This document shows positions 41,620 to 52,268 of a DNA stretch of 64,000 bases, one piece after another. Made by a program: the position numbers and the translations under genes. The DNA comes from Paramacrobiotus metropolitanus (taxonomy: Eukaryota; Tardigrada; Eutardigrada; Parachela; Macrobiotidae), in the NCBI RefSeq assembly GCF_019649055.1, contig NW_026570234.1, positions 1 to 64,000 of the forward strand, read 5' to 3'. A model generated the notes under the pieces. That model had not been told where the DNA came from. It worked only from the letters and a program-made list of their open reading frames with translations, and did not search any database. Each line of letters opens with the position of its first letter. Positions within the stretch are counted from its first letter, which is position 1.

Positions 41620-42365
41620 TCTTGCATTAATCCCAGCTGTAAGGAATTTTTGAGTCTGTTAAGGAATTTCTTACGCACTTGACATGAAGAATCTACTGTA
41701 ACGCTTCTCTTTAAATTGCAGTTCTCCTTGTTTTAGTGCTGCTTTAGTTTAGAAGGTTTTTTTTCTGTTTGTGCACTTTCTTGATGAATCACTCATTTTA
41801 TTGTAGCATTTTTTTAACAGAATTATTACCGCTACAGTATCTCTAATATGGCGCGCATTTTCTGGTGAGCTTTTGTGGAAATCCTTTGTCGGAGAGCTGT
41901 TTTTGATATGTGCTGTAACACTGCTGTTCAGTTTGTTTGCCGTATGGTGACCTCTTTCCTTGCATTACAATAGAATTGGACAATTAGCTAATGGTTGGTA
42001 AAAATTAATAAAATCGGAATATTAAAAAACATTTGCTAGCTTTAATTAGGTAGTTTTGTGCATCTCTTTTAATTATTATTATTATCGCACAGGAGCAGAC
42101 ATCCCATTCAAATGGGACTTGTCACTTGTGCAACGTTATAGAACACTGCTGTCTGGTCCACAAAGCTACCCACGAACATTAATTAACCAGGTTACCAGCT
42201 CAAAAACCTTAACCAGCCTGTTTACCCAGGTCAACCATTTTTAACGCAAACTGAAAAAGTCAACAGGTTCCGCATTTAAAACATTCACATTAACCTTTTG
42301 GGTACACCAGAACAGTTCTTTCATTCTCACGGCAAACATGGATTCTCCGATCTTTTGGCTGCCTT
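41620..42365. other. 3' flank of TBP-like gene
   Basis: AATAAA at 42007-42012 is a candidate poly(A) signal. No coding exon. The right end directly abuts the hAT-like insertion. Confidence 0.35.
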
Positions 42366-42772
42366 CAGGGCCGTAGCGAGGGGGGGTGCGCACGGGCGCA
42401 CGCACCCCCCTCCTCGGCTAACTTGTGAATTTATTTTGCGCCCGAAACTGGCGTATGGGCGCAAGGGCGCAAAATTCAAGAGATTTTTTAAGGGCGCAAC
42501 GGGCGCCGGTACCAGTGCGCCCGTGGCGCATGCGCAATGCCGTGTTAAATTTGAATAAAATTTTTGTAAATTTGGGAATTAGGCACACAGTAGACTTTGA
42601 ACTGCTCTCCAAAGGGAGCAGGGTTGAAACGAAGCCCGAGGAATAGGGGTGCGCAACGGGCGCAGGCTTTCAAATCCAAGGGCGCAGTGGGCGCTGGCCG
42701 AACTTTAAAACGGGCGCAGCTGGCGCAGCTAATTTGCGCACTCCCCATACGTCGGACCTCGCTACGGCCCTG
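42366..42772. mobile_element. Non-autonomous hAT-like MITE with perfect 8-bp target duplication
   Basis: A 407-bp element bounded by a perfect 16-bp inverted repeat, CAGGGCCGTAGCGAGG at 42366-42381 and its complement at 42757-42772. It is flanked by the direct repeat GCTGCCTT at 42358-42365 and 42773-42780. An 8-bp duplication and a CAGGG-type terminus are typical of hAT transposons. The interior is rich in GGGCGC-type runs and has no transposase frame. The intact duplication suggests a fairly recent insertion; removing the element would restore TTTTGGCTGCCTTTAC. The open frames across it are products of its base composition. Confidence 0.85.
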
Positions 42773-42945
42773 GCTGCCTTTACTTCAACTCGTGTAGCGG
42801 TCCGTTTCGCGGCAAATAGACAAAAATACAGATACAGCTTCACTGGGCAAAAGCCACCAAATGGTACATTCACTAACAAGTAAAATGATTTAAATTTTAA
42901 ACGCTAAAAAACAATCAAACTGAGCAAGAAAAAAGCAAAAAAGTG

Positions 42946-43051
42946 TGCACAGAGTGGGATTTGAACCCACGCACCCATTCGAGTACCAGAAGTCCCCAGG
43001 AAGACAATCAAGTCTTGAGTCTGGCGCCTTGGACCGCTCGGCCATCTGTGC
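42946..43051 (-). tRNA. tRNA-Leu (anticodon CAA) with intron
   Basis: On the minus strand the acceptor stem GCACAGA pairs with TCTGTGC, followed by discriminator A. Box A reads TGGCCGAGCGG; box B/T-loop reads GTGGGTTCAAATCCCAC. The anticodon arm CCAGA-CTCAAG carries CAA. An intron of about 21 nt follows the anticodon before the 3' half of the stem (TTCTGG), as is standard for eukaryotic tRNA-Leu(CAA). A class II variable arm is present. T-runs just downstream on the minus strand (TTTTTT at about 42936-42941) fit Pol III termination. Confidence 0.93.
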
Positions 43052-43120
43052 TTTGGTAAAAATGTAGTAAGGATTGCGGAAATAACTGTTCAGTTAATAT
43101 TATTGTATTCTACGTTGCTG

Positions 43121-43172
43121 AAAGAAATTATTTTACCATAAAGAAATTATTTTATCATAAAGAAATTATTTT
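43121..43172. repeat. 19-bp tandem repeat, about 2.7 copies
   Basis: Units AAAGAAATTATTTTACCAT (43121-43139), AAAGAAATTATTTTATCAT (43140-43158) and a partial third (43159-43172). AT-rich local duplication beside the tRNA gene. Confidence 0.85.
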
Positions 43173-43994
43173 GGTTACATGAATACTAATAACTATCTGA
43201 GCCAGGATTTCGGCCCCTCTCCTTTGGCGCCGGTGATCTCAGTTTCTACTCATTCAATTTTCCTGCTTTAAAAACCTCACGATCACGCGGGTGTTCTAAG
43301 ACCAGTCGTCGTTGCCAGTTGCAGAACCTAAAGTCCTGTGGTCACTCAAAAGCTTGTTACCATGGATGCCATTGGGCTAACATGGGCGGGTTCACGCTCG
43401 TGTGCTTACTAATTTGCAAATTTCCAGGGAGACAGCTTGTGTTCTAACCATGTTGCAACATATTGCATTATTCTGATAAAAAAAATCTGAGATAGTCGCA
43501 AGCCGATATTCATCCGTGCTCAGCTTGTTCAGGTATACCTATGGTGTCCCAGCCACTGTCCCTGCTGAAAGCTTCTATTTTCTGGTAACCTGTCATGCTA
43601 AAAGAAGCATAAACGTTCTATTATTTCTACAACAGATCGTTGACTTTACAATTAGTGTTCGTTAAGTTTGTTTTTTTAACAATTTTTTAGTGAATTAAAT
43701 TGAAGGTTCAGAACCTCGGGCTGTCTTGAAATATGACTGTGGGCATAACGTATTTGTAACACTTTGGATACTCATCACTCACATAACGCCACTGCTCACA
43801 GTCACGGTCCACGGATGTCGATTATTGCCATCGGTGAACGTTCTTATTGTTAAAAATTTATAAATAATAACTTATTGTTGATTGTTAAACTGTGTGTTCC
43901 AACAGAAAGTAGAAGCATCCCGCAACCCCGCTCGTAGAGAACCTTTGATGTAGCTTCCCTAGATGCGCTTCCATATTCTACCGTCCAGCAAAAG
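43173..43994. other. Intergenic upstream of EXOC1
   Basis: No gene supported; presumed promoter and 5' UTR of EXOC1. Nothing else recognised. Confidence 0.35.
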
Positions 43995-46900
43995 ATGGCT
44001 AACATCGATAATTCCGAAGTGCGTCAGGTTCTGCATCAGCAGGTTTTTGCGCCTGATCAGGAGCGGCTGATATTTGCCATTCCGGTTACGCCGTTTGTCG
44101 ATCGTAAAAGGATCCGTTATCTTTGTTTGGCTGTGGGGAAAGAAACAGCCTTCGTGTACGTCGTTAAGCAAGATCGAAAAGCATTCCGGAAGAAACCAGA
44201 AGCATGGCCAGTGTTTTTACTGAAGGAAATCAACGGGCGCAGCCAAAGAGGCGAACCTTCGTTGGATTTTGAGCTGATTTTTGGGGATCAGCGAAGTAAG
44301 CCTGCAACTTATGTCTGGAGTGCATCCACTGTTAGTGAGAAGAATGCTTTTCTCGTTCAACTTGCAAAATTGCAGCGGAAATTTGCGGATCCAGTTCAAC
44401 TTGGTCAACTGAGGTAAAACACCTTTAATCAAAATCCTCAGCTTCGGTTAAATTGTGATGAATACGGAATATGTAATTCTTAAGTGTGTTTCGGTTGCTT
44501 ATTTGTAATTTAGTTACTGGACATTTCGTTCCTTCGATAATATGAGCATACTGTTTCAGTGCTTTGATTAAAAACTCACCGGAAAATCCACGCAATATTT
44601 TCATTTTATTTACTTATACCAGTTGTATTTTACATAGCATAAAACCGCTGCAGTACACTGAATACAGTAATTTCAATTTAAGTAGCTTTGTTTCTCGAAA
44701 AATTTGCCAGCGAAATGCGAAATTTATAAGTACCAGTGACCACTGTCGTTTGTGATGGCTGCATTTTACTTGGTAAAATTCTCACTTCTTAAGCTAAAAA
44801 TTAATTGCCTTTTTTGGACATTTTATCTTGCTGGTGTTAAACACATCTATTGCTGCGCAGTTTGTCATTCCACCCATTTTATTGACTTTATCTGACGAGC
44901 TGTTGTAAAATTTTGTGCTGTTGCCAAATAGATTTTGTCTGTTGTGGTAGGTTTGTGGGCCTTGGAGAAGATCTGGAAGACCAGCTAGCTCGAATTGTTT
45001 TGGAGAGTAATGCTAGCAAACAGGAACTGAAACCAGCGGGCATGCCATTGGTCAGCAGCCAGCATACCTTCGTCCAAGATAAAGAAGAAATGCTGAACAT
45101 AACGGAAAAGGAACAGCAGGATTTGGAAAAGGTCTTCGAGCTTAGTCGCCAATTTGATTACGATGTGGATGTATTAATGAAAAAGCTCACTGAAGAAATC
45201 GGCCAGATGGAATCGGCTAATGTCCATGATCTGATGAATACCCACAATGACATCGAAAATATTTGTCGTTTAATTGATCAGTCGGTGGACGACCTAAACA
45301 AAGTGGACCAAAAAATTAGTAAGTAGTGACGAGAAAAATTTAAGATGCCGTTGGCCCGTTGTTACCAATCAGAATATGGAAAGTTGGAAACGTAAGCTTT
45401 GTCAGAATACTTTACTTAACAATAGGTAATTATATCATTTATTCTTTAAGTACGCTTTGTCGTCAAGATTGTCTGGTTGAGGGCGCTGATTTGGCGTATT
45501 AGATGCTCAAGTTATTATTTACGAGTATCTTTTCTTTTTTAGCAAAATATCATGACTTGGTCGGGACCGTTAGTGATCAGGTGACGATGATGGACGAAAC
45601 TGGGCACAAGCTGAAAGTTCAAAATAAAAACGTTAAAAAGCTTATTACGGATATCTCCGCCGTTCTGAGCGCTCTGGACTTTAACATGACATACCGAGTG
45701 GCCTTGATGGATGGTGACTTGATGAATAAAGAAAAACTGCCGGAAATTATTGAAGCTGCCAATGTTTTGTCCCAAGTGTCCAAAGCTCCACTGCCTTACG
45801 GATTTGAATATCATCCCGCGGTTGACCATGAGAAAAAGCGCTTGGAAAGACTGAAAGCGACCTTTGGAAACAGGGTTATTCAGAATTTAACCAATAGCTT
45901 CGTTTCCTATAGCAATAATCATCCTCCCAGACGGGATGATTTGATTCTGGTTAGTCATCTGCCGATGTTCCGAACCATGTTGCCGTATGCAAAAATTGTG
46001 AGATGGATGAAGGATAACTTGCCACAGATGTACGACAGTCTTACGAAAACCTACACGGAGAAATTGGGAGAATTATATCGTTATGAATATACAGACTTTT
46101 TCGAGAAAGTGCGTTCTCGCATCACCACTTCAGCCGAAGCCAGCAATGCAACGCGGCTAAATCCCGAATATTGGCTTGGTTGGGATGAAGAGATACGTCT
46201 CCAGCCATCTGACTACGCTGATTATAAAGCAAATCTGGATCATTTTCGGACAGTGTTCCGCCAAGTTGCCAAATCTGTCACCGAGGAACAGAACTTTTTA
46301 ATTGAATTCTTTGGTTTACCTCCGGAGAACGAGCCACCATCGGCCGATGCCGACAAAGCAGATGGAACTGCAATTGCAGCAGGACGGCCAAATTTAGCAT
46401 CCCAGATATCTGTTTATAAATCCGATACGCCACTCAAACTACGCCTGAAAGAACTGTTTAAGAATATCGACGAGATGCTGATAGGGGTCGTGGCTACCAG
46501 CGATAAGGCCAATAAGTTAAATAATATGGAATTGTTGGTCGTTATTCATGAAATTTTGATTGATATGGAACCGCAGTGCCCATTTCTCGGAAAGTGTTAT
46601 GGTGGAATGATGATTGCCTTAAAGAGGAACTTTGATAATTACATGCGCGACCAGGTGTCTCACGTTCTGAATGCCAAGGTTCCTAAACGATCTCGATTTG
46701 GACCGCTACCTTTTGTTTGTAACTTCGAGCATTTTGCCAGTTTTGCCGAAAATATATTCCAAGGATCACAGCGAAGGTAGGGTCATCAATAATTAAGATA
46801 ACGAGTATCTTTCTTGTTAATTAAATAATTCTTTTTGCAAAGATTATGTGCAGCTCAAAAATTGAGAGTTGGGCGAGTTTCATGTTGGGTGAGTCATTCA

Positions 46901-47540
46901 GTGAAAAATGAAAAGCCTGGATTTTTGCAGGATTGATTTGGATCGTGCTTATTACAATCTCCTCAAACAAGGCATTTTCGAAGGAATTAACCGAATTGCG
47001 AATCACAAGGACTGCAAAACCCCAGGGGAAGTTGTCTTTTTGGAAAACTATCATCGCCTGTCAGACATTTTGAGCCGGTTAAAGATCGCCTCACTAGAAG
47101 ACATCCGCCGGGATACGAGACAGGGCTATAACGATTACCGCAAAAGCTACGTTCAAGCCATGTTAGGAAAGCCATTAGAAAAAGTACAAGTATTTTTTGA
47201 TGGTGTCGACGCTAAAATCCAGACAACCGGTATTCAGCCACATGAAGTGTCGTTCACGACACAGTTCGGAAAAGCAGAATTGACCAAAGTACTGGCCATG
47301 TATCCGCGCAGTGTTGTCAAGAAGGGTCTCGAGCAGCTGTACCGGAAGGTGGAAAAACAGTTGAGTGATGAGGAAAATTTGCTGCAAGTTGTTTGGCGTG
47401 ATATGCAGCAAGAATTTATCGAGCAGTACCAGAATTATCAGCGGTTAATTGAAGTATGCTATCCCAACTCCCAGATTGTCTTCGGCTTTGGGATCGACGA
47501 TATTCTAAAGATTTTCGAAGAAATTGCGGCCTCCCACTAG
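43995..47540 (+). CDS. EXOC1: Exocyst complex component 1 (SEC3)
   Basis: Subunit of the octameric exocyst that tethers secretory vesicles at the plasma membrane. Four in-frame exons (43995-44413, 44951-45318, 45543-46776, 46931-47540) encode 876 residues (human 894). Residues about 15-140 match the SEC3 PH-like domain that binds PI(4,5)P2 and Rho GTPases (RLIFAIPVTPFVDRKRIRYL, then FELIFGD). A coiled coil follows (about 185-280), with FDYDVDVLMKKL. The rest is the helical SEC3 C-terminal region, including FGNRVIQNLTNSF, LPYAKIVRWMK and LENYHRLSDIL, ending FGIDDILKIFEEIAASH. Intron phases are all consistent. No defect seen. Confidence 0.93.
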
Positions 47541-48236
47541 GTATTCGATATTGTCTTTCTTGGCTACGTTCCTGTTTAGTAATATATTTCTGATAAAAGC
47601 GGTAAATTTTTATAAACAATTATCTTTAGACAACTTTCCCGGTTTGTTGTGGTCTTTGGCCTTAAGATTTGTAGAACTGTGTGATTTTGAGCTGTTGTTG
47701 GTTGACAGTTTTTGCATTAACGAAATGTGAGTAAATATATTAGATCGATACGTTGATTGTACGAGCGTTTTTGGTGGAAGCAAATTACTGCTGGAATACA
47801 ACCATGTGAGTTATTGTTTGCATACTCCTGGTATTATTTGCACCCGCAGTAACTACTATACCAGCACCTGGAAAATAGTAGAGAAAACTAATTGGATAAT
47901 TTTGCCTGTTGGTCGGTCCATTTGATATCGATTTTACTCTAGACGGAGACATGTTTGATGTTTACTTTTGTTGCAGAACTATGTCGATGCTACTCTCGAC
48001 ACTGCTCCCAAGTTATACATGTTTACTTGCCACTCATTGCCAGTTCCTTCTGCGAAACAGTTCTGAATTCCTTAGGGTTCCATTTTTTCGCATTTTTTTC
48101 GGCAAAATCGTGGCACGCTTTGCCGCTGTATGCTTTAATTAAAATGTAATCAAATTTTAACGAATCAAACGTGCTCGGATGGATGACATAATTGTTTTAC
48201 AAATCCGCAAATCTAAAATAATCTGCGCGCTAGAAG
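47541..48236. other. Intergenic between EXOC1 and CIB-like gene
   Basis: Two overlapping plus-strand open frames near 47909-48149 are T-rich, without motif or splice context, and are probably chance. Nothing else found. Confidence 0.35.
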
Positions 48237-48944
48237 ATGGGTAATGCGGTTGTGACTTTTTCACAGGAGCAGCTGGAAGAATATCAAGATGTGACCTACT
48301 TCAATCGTAACGAAATTTTAAGCATATACAGAAGATTTAAAAGTTTGGCGCCGGATGATGTTCCTATGGTTATGACGCGCGAAATTGCTCAGGTAACTAA
48401 TTGGCTAAACTTTTAACGCAGAAAAATGTCATTCAGATAATCAATGTCAACGAAACCATTTTTGATTTTGAACATTTACTTGCTGTAATAGTATGGAGAT
48501 TTGGACATTAATTAAATTTAATTAAATCAGAATTTCCGGCTATCGCGGGATGACCTGGAACAACTACCGGAACTGAAAGAAAACCCTTTCAAACGACGCA
48601 TCCTTGCGGTGTTCAGTGAGGATGGTTCAGGAAATCTATCGTTCAACGACTTTTTGGAAATGTTTTCCGTGTTTTCTGAACGAGCTACAAAAGAGCACAG
48701 AGCATTCTACGCTTTTAAAATTTATGATTATGACGACGACGGTTTTCTGGGAATTTCGGATGTGAAAAAGACAGTGCGAGCGATGACGCGGGATAACCTT
48801 GACGACGAAGAACGCTCCAAGATTGCGGAGAGCGTTATGAAAGAGTGCAATATGGATGATAATTCGGCAATATCTTTTTCGGAGTTTGAAAATGTTGTTT
48901 TAAAAGCCGCTGTATTTGAGTTAACATTTCATATCCGCCTTTAA
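48237..48944 (+). CDS. Calcium- and integrin-binding family protein, CIB2/3-like
   Basis: Two exons, 48237-48392 and 48531-48944, give 189 residues. MGNAVVTF fits N-myristoylation of Gly2, as in CIB2. EQLEEYQDVTYF, LPELKENPFKRRI and FLEMFSVFSERA are close to CIB2/CIB3. Two calcium-binding EF-hands remain: DYDDDGFLGISD (Asp at position 12, typical of CIB proteins) and NMDDNSAISFSE, which has Asn instead of Asp at position 1. FELTFHIRL is the C-terminal strand that CIB proteins end with. In vertebrates CIB2/3 bind integrin tails and TMC mechanotransduction channels; either role here is inference. Confidence 0.9.
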
Positions 48945-49405
48945 TAATTTGACGAGCGAAACAATCCAAAATCTCTGATGCTTACCGTATTTATTCCCGT
49001 GTCAAATATCTTAACTATAACATACCGGTAAGTTGGTATCTGTGCGTTACAGACTACCAAACATGTGTTCCAGTGCACAAATTTACTCTGTATGTTCTAA
49101 GTTACCGCAATGGATGCGAAACTCATTCGACAATCAACATTGATATTATTGTTAAGAATTTGGTGTCGTGTTTTGCTTCGCTCAGTAGGTAACAGCCGAA
49201 AGTAACTGGACACGTGGTGGCATATATGCGTACGCAAATGCTCGTATTCTTTTTCCAAATTTACAAAATTCTTGTATGTTGCAAGTATCAAGTGCGACGA
49301 ACAAAATTTATTAAATTACAAAATTAAACCACAGTAGTATAAAACTTGTACGCTTAGGAACTTAATCCAAGTTAACACAGCGTTCGACCGCATAACGGTT
49401 CAACA
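48945..49405. other. Convergent 3' region, nothing recognised
   Basis: Lies between the ends of the CIB-like gene and glycine-rich gene 5. No gene, RNA or repeat seen. Confidence 0.35.
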
Positions 49406-50300
49406 TTACTTCCGGCCACTGTAACCAGAATTTCCGCCGTATCCACTACCAGAGTTTCCGTAGCTTCCACCGCCACCGCCACCGTATCCGCCATTTGAAC
49501 CGTAATTACCGCCGCCATATCCTCCTCCACCATATCCACCGCCACCGAATCCACCGAGACCACCGAATCCGCCACCTAGAAATGGACCTCCGAACCCGGA
49601 AACATAGGCGTTCTCGTAGCCATAACCTGCAGGTGTATAAAGCCGCTTTATAATAAAGCATCAGTTGCACTGGCATAAAATAACGAAACGACTACAACTG
49701 TCATCAAATAAAGAACAAGAGAATATTATAACGCTTTTAGAATACACGTACTATAAGGAACACCCCAATATCCCATCAGAGGATAACCAAATCCAAATCC
49801 ACCAAAGCCTATATTAACCCAGCAACGTAGTATATAATTATAACTGGAAACTGGAATTAGCTTTGAGATTGATCAGCAGTTACTGTACCCAGTCCACCTA
49901 GACCAAGCCCTCCAAATCCGAGACCACCCAGACCACCATAGAATCCGCCGCCTCCTCCGTATCCTCCTCCACCATAGCCTCCACCGCCGTAACCGGCGTT
50001 ACTGATCCCAAATACTGCAATCCTCTTGTAGATCACTCAACAGTATTGTCGTACAATTTTATACAATTTCTATGTATGAAAAAACATTACTTATTGAGAA
50101 ATTCATGAGAATTAAAATTCATGTGGCGGTCTTGCCGGCACAATCCAAAAATACAATCTAATACAATTTGTCGTTTAACATTTGTTTTGCACGATACTGA
50201 AATTTATTAAACACGTACACTATACTCTTATGCAAGTGCTGAGGTACTTACCGGACGATACAGCCAGCACAACAGCAAGAAGTTTGCGACAAGGATGCAT
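49406..50300 (-). CDS. Secreted glycine-rich protein 5
   Basis: Exons 50252-50300, 49889-50014, 49752-49808 and 49406-49626 give 150 residues. Signal peptide MHPCRKLLAVVLAVSS is followed by a GGYGGGGYGGGG block, a Leu/Phe/Gly stretch (GLGGLGFGGLGLGG), a small exon coding the aromatic core FGFGYPLMGYWGVPYS, and a GGY/GGN tail ending in SGRK. The signal-exon phase, the block order and the Tyr-Pro/Trp core match the tandem family at 24.5-29.8 kb, 20 kb away and on the other strand, so it is a dispersed member. One cysteine only, in the signal peptide. Confidence 0.85.
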
Positions 50301-50715
50301 ATCGAAAGAAGAGCAGCAAATAATAGCCTTGCTTAACCTCTATATCAATTTTCGGAGGTCGATTTCTTGTTTATTCACAAGTAATCCAGAATCTTTAAAA
50401 GCTGTATCGCGGAAGCCGAATAGCACAAATATCCGGAAAGTTGGAGCAGATATACAGTAATCTTTTCGGTTACTACACAGATAGAGCATACGGATGTATA
50501 AGATGTTACGGAAACTATGATTGATTTATCCGCAAAGAAGTTTTGCTGCAGATCAACTTCTCCTTGGACTAGAATGCTGTTCATGTTATATATTTTTGAT
50601 TTTATAACCTACAATAATGCCAGTTACATATTTCGCAATCATACACGTTCAAAAGTGCTTATAATTTCGGCGTTACGTACATCTTGCACTAAATACTGTA
50701 TATTGTTATAGAGAT

Positions 50716-51141
50716 ATGTCTAACACCTTTTGCTTCCGGAACGAAGCGCCTTGTCCTTTGTTTACAGCCGAGTACTCGGAAATTCAAGGTACGAGCTCTG
50801 CTAAGACAGAAATTATTATATGACCGTGCATGCTATTACATCGCCTGTCATCGAGCTTGGTTGTGTCGAGTAATACTGCCGCTGTCAGGCGCCGTACTCT
50901 AAAAATATTCGATATGTAACAACGGAATTATAAAATAATTAATGATAGATGTTGGGCAGGTTTAGTCAATCCCTCTGTGTGAGTGGACGTACCGGATGTA
51001 GAGGTAATGGGTACAGGATCGCAGACTGATGACATCATGATTACCGAACGCGAGCAAGATTTTATGGACAACACGAACCATGACAAGGGTCATCGAAACT
51101 ACACCGCCATTCAATTTTTCGGAAGATTAAAGATTTTTTAG
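50716..51141 (+). CDS. Possible small two-exon gene, 70 aa
   Basis: ATG 50716 opens a frame ending at donor CAAG/GTACGA (exon 50716-50788). The next plausible acceptor, GGATGTAG at 50994-51001, joins in frame to 51002-51141 and a TAG stop. The protein would be acidic (TDDIMITEREQDFMDN) with no signal peptide; I recognise no family. AATAAA lies downstream near 51353. Both exons are short, so this may be a chance assembly. Confidence 0.3.
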
Positions 51142-52268
51142 AGTTCGGTCTAGCGTTTACTCCTTCAAGAAGGACATGACGCTCATGTGACTATAATTGT
51201 GCCAACAGAAATTAATCTAACATTAGTTGTTCCTGCATGTATGATGATTATACTTTAAGACTTGTAGAGCTCTTGACACACATCAACCAATTTTTGTTGT
51301 CAGTTGTCACTAATGAGATAATGTGTATTATGATATGCTTAGCTTTTCATTAATAAAACACCATCATATTTATGTCGAAATTCAAAAATTATTTGTCATT
51401 TCTGGATTCTAACACTGCAACATAGATGTATTGTATTGCAGTATATCTTCGAAATCGATATTGTTAAGTGTAGTAATTAACCAGTTACTACATGGAATGG
51501 AAAGGTCAACGAACAAAAAGAACGTTTATACTCTTCATGCATCATGGTATGCGGAATAATGCAGCTTCTACCCGATCCGGTGTTATTACATACTACTTTT
51601 ATAACAGTTTTACTTTTCTTTTATGGACATTTTAATAGATTAAGCATTGAGTATGCGCTAAAGAACAAAAACGAAGACAGCAAAAGAATTCAAAATCTCA
51701 GTGTTTTATTTAAAAAATTTTTTGAATTTATTTTCTAGACAATAATTAGACTAAGTCTTATGAGGTATTTGTAAATGTGCTACTGCTAACACTTGGATAC
51801 CTCCTATTTGGAAAAGTTTGAAAAAGTTTAATTCACGCCAATAAAGCGACCGCTGAAGACCGCGCACCGGAACATAGATAAATTAGTATAAAAATTATAA
51901 AATCAGTATTACCTATGTTCGGCACATGTTCTTACTGTGCGCAGTTACTAAGTTGTTAAGAGACCACTGCCCACTGGCGCCATCTGAGCAGCATGCAGCA
52001 TGGCCCTTACTACTCGCGGTGGCATCGTATGGTTTACCGTTTGTGAGCTTGCGATGCCATTAACTTTTGAGCGTGTGAATGTTGTTGTCCTTTTTTAAGT
52101 ATTTTTAATTTTTATGCTTTAAAATCGTTAATACTATCCCCACAATGTAATCCCTGGGGGATGTCATAATTCGCATGTTTCCGCATCTACGAAATTTAGT
52201 GGAATTAACAAGCACATGAGCATTCTGTGTGAATGTGAGACTGCATTGCAGGAGTCTACATTGAAATA
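51142..52268. other. Intergenic upstream of alpha-catenin
   Basis: No supported gene. The plus-strand frame 51544-51738 (64 codons, hydrophobic then Lys/Asn-rich) lacks family or splice support. Presumed alpha-catenin promoter and 5' UTR. Confidence 0.35.

Noticed and set aside
42298-42879. Several overlapping open frames on both strands around 42.3-42.9 kb
   Set aside because: They cross the GC-rich hAT-like MITE and arise from its repeated GGGCGC-type composition; no transposase motif.
43190-43290. Possible second tRNA-like segment near 43.2 kb
   Set aside because: No box A/box B pair or closing acceptor stem found.
49372-49575. Minus-strand Val/Asp/Ala-rich frame
   Set aside because: Frame-shifted shadow of the GGY repeats of glycine-rich gene 5.
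51544-51738. Plus-strand 64-codon frame
   Set aside because: Low-complexity Lys/Asn/Phe end and AT-rich context; no splice or homology support.
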